A stretch of DNA of 6,803 nt. It comes from Bacteroidota bacterium (GTDB taxonomy: Bacteria > Bacteroidota > Bacteroidia > Bacteroidales > SZUA-534). The DNA lies in NCBI GenBank assembly GCA_020047835.1, contig JAIFNJ010000082.1, positions 1 through 6,803 of the forward strand, read 5' to 3'. Numbering within the stretch: the first letter of the stretch is position 1; each line of letters opens with the position of its first letter. The notes beneath the pieces are model-generated. The model worked only from the letters and a program-made list of their open reading frames with translations. It ran no database searches and had not been told where the DNA came from. Shown piece by piece: positions 1 to 6,610 of the stretch. The position numbers were made by a program, and so were the translations under genes.

Positions 1-2329
1 CCGTAACTGTTACCGTTGCAGTATCGGTTGTACATTGATTGGTTACAATATAATTAAAACGGTAAATACCAGCATCTGCCCTATATGGACTAAAAATTGA
101 ACCATTTAATGCTTGTGAATAATCCAGATCAATCCATTCGCCTCCAGGCTCCGGGTTGTTGAGAAGCAATTCAAAAAGATCCATTTCTAAAGCTGTATTT
201 TTTACCGATACCTGGTTATCGGTCCCCCCAAAAACATCGGCAATAAAATCTAATTCAGCATCTTGTGAAAATACAAAGCCCCAGGTGTTGCTTATCTTGC
301 ATTTGTAAAAACCTGCATGGCTTTCAGTGGTTGACGGGATTTTCAATGTATCGTCTATGGCATTTTGCAAAAGAGTTTCACCAAAATACCATTGATAGGC
401 AAGGGGATCAGTACCCGAAGCTGAAGATGAAAAAAGCACCTCATTTCCTTTGCATATCATCTGATTTTTCGGCTCAGCTAAAATGATTGGAGCCACTCCC
501 AAGGTGGTTACATTTTGCTTTAAAGCAAATAGTGATGTGTTGGGGATGGGTTGCTGATCCTGTGTTAATAAATACACCGAATAGGTAGTATTTTCAGTTA
601 ATTCTTCAAAGAAAATCGTATCCGGACTGAATCCTTCTAAAAGTTCAAGTGACGCGGATTCTAATAATTCCTGGTTAGTAGGCGCCAGTTCTGTTTTTAA
701 TTTTAGTTGATAATAAATCCTTCCCGGTTCATCCATTGAAACTAGTAAGTTAAAAGATTGAGAAGTTATACTATCCGTTTTTGGAAAACCTACAATGAAT
801 TGGGGAGCTATCGTATCATTAAATGAAATGGTTGTGAAGGATGTTTGAAGGGAATCGGTTAAATTACCTGCTATATCAGCAAAAGCTTTTGAATTTAATT
901 TGGCAAAATAGGTAATATCATTAGTAAAAGATTCTAATGGCCAAATGGTGATCAATTGGTTGTTGTTGCTTATTCCGGCATTAAATGAAAGGTTTGCTCC
1001 GTTTACATCGTACAGTTTTAAATCAATAACTGTTTTAAGATATGTTTCGTCTATTGTCTGACCGGTTTTAGTCAGCAACGGTTCGTTCGAATTGATATTA
1101 ATGGTTGCATTCAGTTCAACCTCCGTAGTATTCGTTGGTGGTGTCATGGTAAGTATGGGTGCTGTAACATCTGATGGCAAAACGGTATAAGAATTGGTAG
1201 AGCTGGAAGTAACACTTGTCTGCGTATCGGTTACCTCAATTATATAAAAAACAGTGATATTGTTAATTTGTGTAGGAATGGCGGTTTGAGTAGAATAACT
1301 GTTGCTGCCGGAGGTGATCATAGCAATAGAATTACTTAAGCTACCTGAATTGGTTCCCCATTTTAAAACTACGGTACCAATTCCTTCGGCGTCAGTAATA
1401 GCAGCTGAAACCGTAACAACATCTGTATCCTTTGGAACAGCGGGTAGGGTAACAATGTCGGCAATTATACTTGGACTGTTTCCGCCCCATATTTTGTAAA
1501 CAAATTCAGGATGATCAATAAATGGATTCCTGTTGTGCTGCAATGCATACACCGCTTCATTTCGGTTTAATTCTTTGGTGCTTATAGGGTCTTCATTGTG
1601 CCATTCAATAAGCATTTTTAAAGCCCATGGTTCAAAGCAAGGGAATGATAACCCGTCCAACATAGCATCCCCATTGCTATCATAAGTTTCCCATCCTGCG
1701 ATAATATTTTCATAACGGGTAGCCATGTAAAAATAAGTTCGGGCAAAATCGCCTTTATATTCGTCAATAGGTTCAAATACGGTTCCGGTGTAACCGGCAT
1801 AATTAGAACTACCAAGCTTACTTCCATTGGTAGATGTCCAGGTAGGTGCACCAACTTCACCAAAAGGATAATTGCTGCGTTTACCATTTACATAACCATC
1901 GGTAGGTACAATATGAAATAAATCGGAATACATGGGTGATGCATCATTAAACCAGCTTTTAGGAAATGAGTGTTCCCGATTATAGCAATCGCCTTCGCCG
2001 GAATAATTGCCGCACTGATCGGTAGTGAGGGTATAATAATATGTGGCAGTGCTATCACTCTTTACCGAATACATATCGTAAACGTAAGTGGTGGATCCAA
2101 TTACCAATTTATCAGTTGTTTTATAGGCATTCCATAGCCCACTATACCCTATAATAGTGTGTCCTTTTATAATATTGTACAGCACTGTTTTTAATGGCGC
2201 TCCGGTAAGTGTTTCGGTTCCATCGTAGTAACCGCCCGGAATACTTTTCTCCTGTCCTAAAAGGAGTGTTGTACTAAGCATAAGCATCCAAAACGTTACC
2301 AAATATTTTGTTGACCGAAAATTTTTCAT
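1..2329 (-). CDS. Secreted endonuclease I family nuclease with C-terminal Ig-like modules (3' end outside the window)
   Basis: Translating the minus strand from the ATG at 2329 gives 776 codons with no stop, so the C-terminus lies beyond the left edge. Residues 1-26 look like a signal peptide (basic start, hydrophobic 10-24, then GQ). About 40-283 is an endonuclease I domain (EndA/Vvn family, non-specific Mg2+-dependent DNase/RNase): NREHSFPKSW at 117-126 carries the expected E119-H120 metal/base pair, and DGYVNGKRSN at 144-153 carries the expected metal ligand N148. Cysteines 106 and 115 flank the site and may form a disulfide. Beta-rich modules follow: about 286-384; about 386-501 resembling Big_5/SbsA Ig; about 508-610 FnIII-like with a YYQL...APT pattern; about 614-696 Ig-like with C626, W647 and C677; about 698-776 resembling the repeats of gliding/CHU-type surface proteins. 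By analogy a type IX secretion tail is expected further on; that is inference. Likely role: extracellular degradation of nucleic acids for nutrient scavenging. Confidence 0.93.
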   Translation of the reverse strand, partial: MKNFRSTKYLVTFWMLMLSTTLLLGQEKSIPGGYYDGTETLTGAPLKTVLYNIIKGHTIIGYSGLWNAYKTTDKLVIGSTTYVYDMYSVKSDSTATYYYTLTTDQCGNYSGEGDCYNREHSFPKSWFNDASPMYSDLFHIVPTDGYVNGKRSNYPFGEVGAPTWTSTNGSKLGSSNYAGYTGTVFEPIDEYKGDFARTYFYMATRYENIIAGWETYDSNGDAMLDGLSFPCFEPWALKMLIEWHNEDPISTKELNRNEAVYALQHNRNPFIDHPEFVYKIWGGNSPSIIADIVTLPAVPKDTDVVTVSAAITDAEGIGTVVLKWGTNSGSLSNSIAMITSGSNSYSTQTAIPTQINNITVFYIIEVTDTQTSVTSSSTNSYTVLPSDVTAPILTMTPPTNTTEVELNATININSNEPLLTKTGQTIDETYLKTVIDLKLYDVNGANLSFNAGISNNNQLITIWPLESFTNDITYFAKLNSKAFADIAGNLTDSLQTSFTTISFNDTIAPQFIVGFPKTDSITSQSFNLLVSMDEPGRIYYQLKLKTELAPTNQELLESASLELLEGFSPDTIFFEELTENTTYSVYLLTQDQQPIPNTSLFALKQNVTTLGVAPIILAEPKNQMICKGNEVLFSSSASGTDPLAYQWYFGETLLQNAIDDTLKIPSTTESHAGFYKCKISNTWGFVFSQDAELDFIADVFGGTDNQVSVKNTALEMDLFELLLNNPEPGGEWIDLDYSQALNGSIFSPYRADAGIYRFNYIVTNQCTTDTATVTVT

Positions 2330-2675
2330 AATCCTGATTTATAGCTTATTTCCCTTGAACTGGTAATAGTTGACAATTCAATTTAAATCTATTACTGATG
2401 TTGGCAGTAAAAATTTAGGTGGGCAAGTTATCTATAGTTCTATACATTCACAAATTATTAATCAATAAGTTACTATATAGTAATAAACATGGGTAAATGG
2501 TCTATTATATTCAATAATCAAAGGAATATGGTCTTTAATTAGTGCTCTTTTTTTAAGAAAAAAAATGTTCCTATCCACAGTAAAAACCATTGGCATTGCA
2601 TCAAAAAATTTAGAGTGTAACATCTCATTTTCTGAATCGTCTATTCAACGTATTTTAGATAAAAAACGACTAAAA
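2330..2675. other. Divergent intergenic region between the nuclease and the head-GIN gene
   Basis: These 346 bases separate two divergent genes and should hold both promoters. I see no convincing protein here, except that the plus-strand frame of the next gene stays open back to an ATG at 2565 (see findings). Visible elements are a perfect 14-bp palindrome at 2470-2483, a 6-bp inverted repeat (TTACTG, 7-nt loop, CAGTAA) at 2392-2410, and a T-run followed by an A-run at about 2548-2565. Possible -7 elements are weak: TAGATTTA on the minus strand at about 2381-2388 for the nuclease, and TATTTTAG at 2651-2658 for the plus-strand gene. Neither has a clear -33 TTTG partner, so I do not call them as promoters. 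Confidence 0.6.
2470..2483. promoter_or_regulatory. Perfect 14-bp palindrome, candidate operator
   Basis: TTACTATATAGTAA is identical to its own reverse complement. It lies between divergent genes, 141 bp upstream of the nuclease start and 193 bp upstream of the head-GIN start. A symmetric site of this size suits a dimeric regulator. The sequence is very AT-rich, however, so chance is a real alternative, and I cannot name a regulator. Confidence 0.35.
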
Positions 2676-3380
2676 ATGAACCGTATGAAAACCCTAAATT
2701 TAATTGCTACCTTAGTTATTGTTGTCTTTGCAATAACTTCGTCTAATGCACAAGAAAAATCAGAAATCAGAAATGTTACCGGATTCAATGGCATTGATGT
2801 TGCTGAAGGTATTAAAGTGGAATTAACTCAAGGCCCAAAGGAATCGGTTGAGGTAATTGCCGATACTTTCTACATTTCACGGGTAATAACTGAACTGGAT
2901 GGAACCAAACTTAGCATCCACCTGAAAGGAAACGACTGGAATGGATGGAATAAAAAAGTACTCGTAAAAGTAACTTCCATTAAAGTGGAAACCATTGAAG
3001 CCAGCAGTGGATCGTCATTGGTTACTCAAAACCTTATAGAATCTGAAAACCTGAAAATGGGGGTAAGCAGCGGCGCCAGCATTCATGTAGCTTATAAAGC
3101 TCCCAATTCGTCGTGCGAGGCAAGCAGCGGTGCAACGGCAAAATTGAAAGGAGTAACCAAATATTTTGATGCCGATGCCAACAGCGGTTCTAGCATTAAA
3201 GCTTTGGAATTAAAAGCAATAAAAGTAAAAGCTGAAGTTTCAAGTGGCGCCAGTATAGAAGTAGATGTGGAAGAAGAATTAAAAGCGGACGCAAGCTCCG
3301 GTGGTTCAGTAAGATATAGCGGTGACCCAAAAATGAAAGATATTGAAAAATCCTCAGGCGGAAGTGTAAAAAAAGAATAA
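2676..3380 (+). CDS. Exported head-GIN-domain protein (DUF2807, putative auto-transporter adhesin family)
   Basis: The protein is 234 residues, a usual size for this family. Residues 1-26 form a clear signal peptide: MNRMK, a hydrophobic stretch, then SSNAQ before EKS. That is why I start at 2676 rather than at the in-frame ATG at 2565, which would bury the signal 37 residues inside; the ATG at 2685 is equally possible. Residues about 37-83 (FNGIDVAEGI onward, with LDGTKLSIHL) match the head of PF10988. The rest is a beta-solenoid-like ladder with small-residue turns: SSG or NSG at 110, 131, 150, 169, 189, 207 and 226, about every 19 residues. There is one cysteine (147) and no lipobox, so it is probably periplasmic or surface-exposed, not a lipoprotein. 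The tail ends in KKE. Molecular function is unknown for the family; the adhesin label is only a database name. It appears to be monocistronic and is followed by a strong terminator. Confidence 0.9.
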   Translation: MNRMKTLNLIATLVIVVFAITSSNAQEKSEIRNVTGFNGIDVAEGIKVELTQGPKESVEVIADTFYISRVITELDGTKLSIHLKGNDWNGWNKKVLVKVTSIKVETIEASSGSSLVTQNLIESENLKMGVSSGASIHVAYKAPNSSCEASSGATAKLKGVTKYFDADANSGSSIKALELKAIKVKAEVSSGASIEVDVEEELKADASSGGSVRYSGDPKMKDIEKSSGGSVKKE

Positions 3381-3421
3381 TAAAAAACCCTTAAACCACA
3401 TTCCTCTTAATCATTAAATTT

Positions 3422-3453
3422 CCCTTCCTAATATTAGGAGGGGATTTTTATTT
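3422..3453 (+). terminator. Rho-independent terminator of the head-GIN gene, possibly bidirectional
   Basis: CCCTTCCTAA (3422-3431) pairs fully with TTAGGAGGGG (3434-3443), giving 10 bp with one G-T pair around a very short TA loop. It is followed at once by ATTTTTATTT. It sits 42 bp after the head-GIN stop. The minus-strand DUF2461 gene ends inside the T-run (stop at 3448-3450), so its transcript also forms the hairpin, but it is followed only by a weak mixed A/T stretch in that direction. Confidence 0.85.
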
Positions 3454-4125
3454 CAGGCCTGCATCATCCAAAATGGTGTTAAGCAATCGGTTTAAAGGGT
3501 AAAGAGCGCGGTGCACGGCTACTAATTTTGGAATCAAGTCTTGGCTGGCAATATCTTTGGAAGTAAGTTCCGTTAGTACAATGTAATGCTTGTGTTTAAG
3601 TAAATCAATGTGCTCAAAATCCTTGGGAAATCCTTTAGGTGCTGTTTTGAGTTTATCCTGATCCCACAATCCGTTAAAATATTTCTTAAATTCAGGAGCA
3701 TTTAATATGTCAATTAACTCCTCCGGAACCTGAAAAAACTCAGTTCTTAATGCCTTGAGGTAGGCAGGTTCTGTCATATAAATTCCGCCTCCTGAAATGG
3801 ATTTTCCGGTAGGTTCAATATGCACATAAAAGCCAGCCAGATTGCTGTTTTTTCCGCCGGGGGCTATATTGGCAGCAAAATTTGGTTTGTAGGGAGTTTT
3901 GTCGTGGCTGAACCTCACATCGCGGAATATCCGGTACACGCAATCTTTTGAGGATAGACCAGCCAACCGGGGTTCTGTTTTTACCAATTGAGGAATCAAA
4001 TCATCAATGAATTCTTTAAAGTCCTTAGTTGCTGTTTGATACCAAGTTTTGTTTTTTTCGAACCATATTTTGTTGTTATTGGTCTTAAGCTCTGTTAAGA
4101 ATGGGATTACATTTTTTGTTAGCAT
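3448..4125 (-). CDS. DUF2461 family protein (TIGR02453-like), function unknown
   Basis: The protein is 225 residues from the ATG at 4125. The open frame reaches a TTG at 4164, but family members typically begin with a MLTK-like N-terminus just before an NNN-WF motif, and this ATG gives exactly that. Family landmarks: NNNKIWFEKNK at 16-26; RIFRDVRFSHDKTPYKPNF at 65-83, the most conserved block, rich in Arg, Asp and Lys; GFYVHIEP at 98-105; GGGIYMTEP at 112-120; and TAPKGFPKDF at 161-170 followed by HIDLLKHKHY at 172-181. No signal peptide or membrane segment is seen, so it is probably cytoplasmic. The family is widespread in Bacteroidota and other bacteria, and no reaction has been firmly assigned to my knowledge. 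It is divergent from ispD and convergent with the head-GIN gene; neither neighbour suggests a role. Confidence 0.92.
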   Translation of the reverse strand: MLTKNVIPFLTELKTNNNKIWFEKNKTWYQTATKDFKEFIDDLIPQLVKTEPRLAGLSSKDCVYRIFRDVRFSHDKTPYKPNFAANIAPGGKNSNLAGFYVHIEPTGKSISGGGIYMTEPAYLKALRTEFFQVPEELIDILNAPEFKKYFNGLWDQDKLKTAPKGFPKDFEHIDLLKHKHYIVLTELTSKDIASQDLIPKLVAVHRALYPLNRLLNTILDDAGLK

Positions 4126-4188
4126 GACCGATTGTATTTCTTGGGTTACTCTTTTAAAAATCAAGGATTATTTTTCAATAGAATTTAT

Positions 4189-4196
4189 TAGATTTG
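4189..4196 (+). promoter_or_regulatory. Bacteroidetes-type -7 promoter element for ispD
   Basis: TAGATTTG matches the Bacteroidetes sigma-ABfr -7 consensus TAnnTTTG at every defined base. It lies 18 bp before the ispD start codon, predicting a very short leader. The -33 TTTG partner is not clear: the expected spot near 4163-4172 reads only T-rich. I therefore call the -7 element alone. Confidence 0.45.
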
Positions 4197-4214
4197 ATAC
4201 GGTATTATTCGAAA

Positions 4215-4889
4215 ATGAAAGATAAACAAAAATTTGCAATAATAGTTGCGGGTGGCAGCGGAAAACGAATGGGTGGGGATGTGCCCAAGCAATACATGCG
4301 TATTGGAGGAAAACCCATTCTAATGCATACCTTAATAAAATTTCATGAGTACGATGCTAAAATGACCTTGATTTTAGTTTTACCTGAAGATCAACATCCT
4401 GATTGGTTGCGATTGATTCGGCAATATGCATTTACTATTCCGCACCATTTGGCTAATGGTGGTTCAGAGCGTTTCTATTCGGTATTGAATGGATTGCAAA
4501 AGTTGGATGCCGATGGTTTGGTAGCCATACACGATGGCGTGCGCCCCTTAGTTAGCTTGGAAACCATTGCTCGGTGTTTTGATGCTGCTGCCATTTATGC
4601 CACAGCCATTCCGGTAGTTCCTGTAACTGAATCGGTCCGCTGGGACAATAAAGTTTCCAATAAAGCCATGGATCGTCGACAGCTATTTTTAGTCCAAACC
4701 CCACAGGTATTCAGCGTTAGCCTATTGAAAGAAAGTTACAACCAACCATTTGATACAACTTTTACCGATGATGCCAGTGTAGTAGAAAAAATGGGGCATG
4801 AGGTCCATTTAGTGGAGGGAAATCCTGAAAATATTAAAATTACCCGCCCAATGGATTTACTTGTCGCAGAAGCGTTAATGAATAAATAA
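4215..4889 (+). CDS. ispD: 2-C-methyl-D-erythritol 4-phosphate cytidylyltransferase
   Basis: IspD transfers CMP from CTP to methylerythritol phosphate, the third step of the MEP route to isopentenyl diphosphate, in the cytoplasm. The protein is 224 residues from the ATG at 4215, close to the usual 225-240. The frame extends to a TTG at 4194, but the ATG is the natural start. Motifs run in the expected order: the CTP-binding loop AGGSGKRMGGDVPKQY at 12-27 (K18 and K25 in the places of E. coli R20 and K27); GGSERFYSV at 82-90; HDGVRP at 106-111, whose aspartate matches the conserved metal-binding Asp; T138 and R154, matching substrate-contact positions; QTPQVF at 161-166; FTDDASVVE at 183-191; and EGNPENIKIT at 201-210, with K208 in the place of E. 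coli K213. All key residues appear present. No ispF is fused or adjacent. It is probably transcribed alone. Confidence 0.97.
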   Translation: MKDKQKFAIIVAGGSGKRMGGDVPKQYMRIGGKPILMHTLIKFHEYDAKMTLILVLPEDQHPDWLRLIRQYAFTIPHHLANGGSERFYSVLNGLQKLDADGLVAIHDGVRPLVSLETIARCFDAAAIYATAIPVVPVTESVRWDNKVSNKAMDRRQLFLVQTPQVFSVSLLKESYNQPFDTTFTDDASVVEKMGHEVHLVEGNPENIKITRPMDLLVAEALMNK

Positions 4890-4925
4890 TTACACTGCAA
4901 CAAATTCTCAATCTCGGTCTATTTT

Positions 4926-6182
4926 TCAACTTTCATCTAATTGGGTGGCTTGATTCTGATTTCGATTTGAGCTGAAAATTAATTTATAAATCATACCAAT
5001 GGGCGTTCCTTGAATCAACGGAATTAGAACCGAAGTAGTGATTATGCTAAAAAAAACAACATTGTAAGTTATGGTTTGAATGGTTTCCCCTTCAATAAGT
5101 CCATATTGGAATGGAAGGCCGGCTAAAACAGCGGCAGCCAATCCTTTAGGTATCAATACCGAGAGAAAGGATTTGTCAATCCAGGTAAAGTCTTCACGGA
5201 TAAGAAACCGCGTGGTAATTAACCGGGCAATATACAGCAGTCCTACAATTAACCAAGCTACCTTAAAAATGTGGAGGCTTTGAAAAGGGATTGATAAGCC
5301 CAAGTATATGAAAAAGAAAAGCTTTAACAAAAATACCATTTCGCTATACAAGTTTTTTTCAGAAACTGTAATTATTCCAGTTGTCATGTGTTTTTTTATT
5401 TTATCCGAAGGGATATTTATTTTATCATAGTTCCCTAATATGATTCCAAAAGCCAGAGCCGCTATGGCACCACTGAATTTAAAATATTCAGCTACGCCGT
5501 ATACAATAAACATAAAAGCAAACGTAGTAAATTGGGTATTTGGAAATTTGCGTACCCAATTCAGGGCGCGCAACCAAAAATAGCCGCTGGCAATTCCTAT
5601 TACCGATGCCAGGATAAGTGAAGAAAGAAGCCCACCTATTATTTTACCGGGTTCTACTGCTCCAGAATTATATCCATTTAAAAAGCTAATTGCAAAAACA
5701 ATGCACAATACATCGGTTAAAGCGGATTCCAGCACTAAAATAGTGCCCGGTTTTTTACCCATCTGCAAGGCATTTACCAAAGGTATTACTACGGCTGATG
5801 AAGTTCCGGCCAAAATGAAACCTGTAATTAGCGATACCATAACCGGAAAATCAAAAACAAAATACATAACAACACCAACCAATATGGTAGATATAATAAA
5901 GAACAGAATAGTAAGAATGGCGGCTTTTTTCAATGAATTCATTATGGAGGATATCTCTAAATTGAGTCCACCTTCAAAAAGAATTATTATGAGCGCAATG
6001 CTAGTTAATACACCCCCAGCGGCACCAAAGCTCTCCGGGGTTATCAGTTTTAATACCGGACCAATAAGTATTCCCACTAAAATTAGAATCAATACATCGG
6101 GAATACGGGTCTTTTGAAAAAAATAGGTCAGATAATGAGCAAAAAAGTAGAGGAGTCCCAATACGATTATTACAATAGCCAT
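4926..6182 (-). CDS. Monovalent cation/proton antiporter, CPA superfamily (PF00999)
   Basis: This is a 418-residue integral inner-membrane protein with about 12-13 hydrophobic segments between residues 2 and 392 and a short hydrophilic tail. It likely exchanges Na+ or K+ for H+ in pH or salt homeostasis. Landmarks: RIPDVLILILVGILIGP at 26-42, the usual N-terminal helix; LFEGGLNLE at 68-76, as in NhaP-type members; the unwound-helix motif GTSSAVVIP at 126-134; ExxxTD at 152-157, with D157 as the expected transport aspartate; GAIAALAFGIILGN at 238-251; and PKGLAAAVLAG at 345-355 near the C-terminus. There is no RCK/TrkA domain, so no nucleotide-sensing module. Ion preference cannot be read from the sequence. 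The ATG at 6182 is followed directly by the first membrane helix, which supports this start. It is convergent with ispD; no clear terminator hairpin lies in the 36-bp gap at 4890-4925. Confidence 0.93.
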   Translation of the reverse strand: MAIVIIVLGLLYFFAHYLTYFFQKTRIPDVLILILVGILIGPVLKLITPESFGAAGGVLTSIALIIILFEGGLNLEISSIMNSLKKAAILTILFFIISTILVGVVMYFVFDFPVMVSLITGFILAGTSSAVVIPLVNALQMGKKPGTILVLESALTDVLCIVFAISFLNGYNSGAVEPGKIIGGLLSSLILASVIGIASGYFWLRALNWVRKFPNTQFTTFAFMFIVYGVAEYFKFSGAIAALAFGIILGNYDKINIPSDKIKKHMTTGIITVSEKNLYSEMVFLLKLFFFIYLGLSIPFQSLHIFKVAWLIVGLLYIARLITTRFLIREDFTWIDKSFLSVLIPKGLAAAVLAGLPFQYGLIEGETIQTITYNVVFFSIITTSVLIPLIQGTPIGMIYKLIFSSNRNQNQATQLDES

Positions 6183-6274
6183 AGTTTTCGATTTTAATTA
6201 GCAAAATACAATATTTGGTGAAATAAAACATATATCGAATTGTATATTCTGAATTTTATTAAGGTTAACCCGAT

Positions 6275-6322
6275 ATGAAAAATCAACTTGAAGGCGAGCT
6301 ATGCAAAACTTTAAAGGATTGA
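6275..6322 (+). CDS. Possible 15-residue leader peptide ORF (weak)
   Basis: The ATG at 6275 opens a frame reading MKNQLEGELCKTLKD and stopping at TGA 6320-6322. The stop falls inside the 5' arm of the first inverted repeat. An AAGG lies about 10 bases upstream of the ATG. Nothing but position supports translation, and a frame this short is common by chance. It lies nearly 290 bp before the next plus-strand gene. Confidence 0.12.
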   Translation: MKNQLEGELCKTLKD

Positions 6323-6365
6323 TTTTCTTAATCGAATCCACAAGAAAATATTTTTCTTGCGGATT
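6316..6365. repeat. Two overlapping, mutually exclusive inverted repeats
   Basis: Hairpin A: GGATTGATT (6316-6324) pairs with AATC plus AATCC (6330-6339), with one bulged G and a 5-nt loop. Hairpin B: CAAGAAAA (6341-6348) pairs perfectly with TTTTCTTG (6352-6359) around TAT; beyond one A-C mismatch, AATCC (6335-6339) pairs with GGATT (6361-6365). The AATCC segment can pair with either flanking GGATT but not both. No T-run follows on the plus strand, so B is not a standard terminator. It is not at the end of any visible gene. Confidence 0.5.
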
Positions 6366-6482
6366 TAGGGTAATAGTAAAGTCAAAAGGTGTGCTATGGG
6401 TATTATTTCAATGGCTTAAATTACTTGAAACCAATTAGCAGAGGATTTCGCATTTAATAGGAAATAAGTGACAAATTGCACT

Positions 6483-6557
6483 AAAATTTACCTAAATGAA
6501 AAAAAATATCAAATTCCTTACATAAACTGCATCATTCTAACTGATAAAAATTTACCT
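6483..6557. repeat. Pair of 11-bp direct repeats upstream of the YhhQ-type gene
   Basis: AAAATTTACCT occurs at 6483-6493 and again at 6547-6557, with start points 64 bp apart. Both copies lie within 130 bp upstream of the gene at 6611. They could be regulator sites, but the unit is short and AT-rich. Confidence 0.3.
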
Positions 6558-6610
6558 TAGCATTAAATTATTGTTTACGGAACTAATTAACTTTTGCTTA
6601 TACCTTACTT

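Larger units (their letters stand above)
6183..6610. other. 428-bp divergent intergenic region
   Basis: The region separates the antiporter from the YhhQ-type gene. It holds overlapping inverted repeats at 6316-6339 and 6335-6365, a 15-codon open frame at 6275-6322, the 8-bp palindrome GGTTAACC at 6263-6270, and an 11-bp direct repeat (AAAATTTACCT) at 6483-6493 and 6547-6557. A TATGTTTT on the minus strand at 6225-6232 is a 7/8 match to the -7 consensus and could serve the antiporter. Before the YhhQ start, TAACTTTTG at 6588-6596 resembles a -7 element with one extra base. I see no tRNA and no recognisable riboswitch. Confidence 0.6.

Noticed and set aside
265..1499. Plus-strand open frames at 265-486 and 1302-1499
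   Set aside because: Both are antisense to the continuous nuclease frame and have no family resemblance.
1618..1887. Minus-strand open frame of 89 codons
   Set aside because: It lies in a different frame entirely inside the nuclease gene, whose own frame is open and carries the catalytic motifs; the alternative translation shows no recognisable domain.
2548..2565. T-run/A-run as a terminator hairpin
   Set aside because: It would be a weak A-T-only stem with no gene ending beside it; probably just AT-rich intergenic DNA.
4126..4164. TTG start giving a 13-residue longer DUF2461 protein
   Set aside because: The ATG at 4125 gives the usual family N-terminus; the extension has no support.
4194..4214. 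TTG start giving a 7-residue longer IspD
   Set aside because: The TTG overlaps the likely -7 promoter element, and the ATG at 4215 gives a normal-length enzyme.
4890..4925. Terminator between ispD and the antiporter
   Set aside because: No inverted repeat of useful length is visible in the 36-bp gap; termination may be factor-dependent or lie within the opposite gene.
5080..6231. Open frames at 5080-5283, 5701-6117 (plus) and 6001-6231 (minus)
   Set aside because: All overlap the antiporter gene, which has a clear membrane protein translation; these are frame shadows.
6430..6610. preQ1 riboswitch upstream of the YhhQ-type gene
   Set aside because: No C-rich loop with a following A-rich pseudoknot tail could be found by eye.
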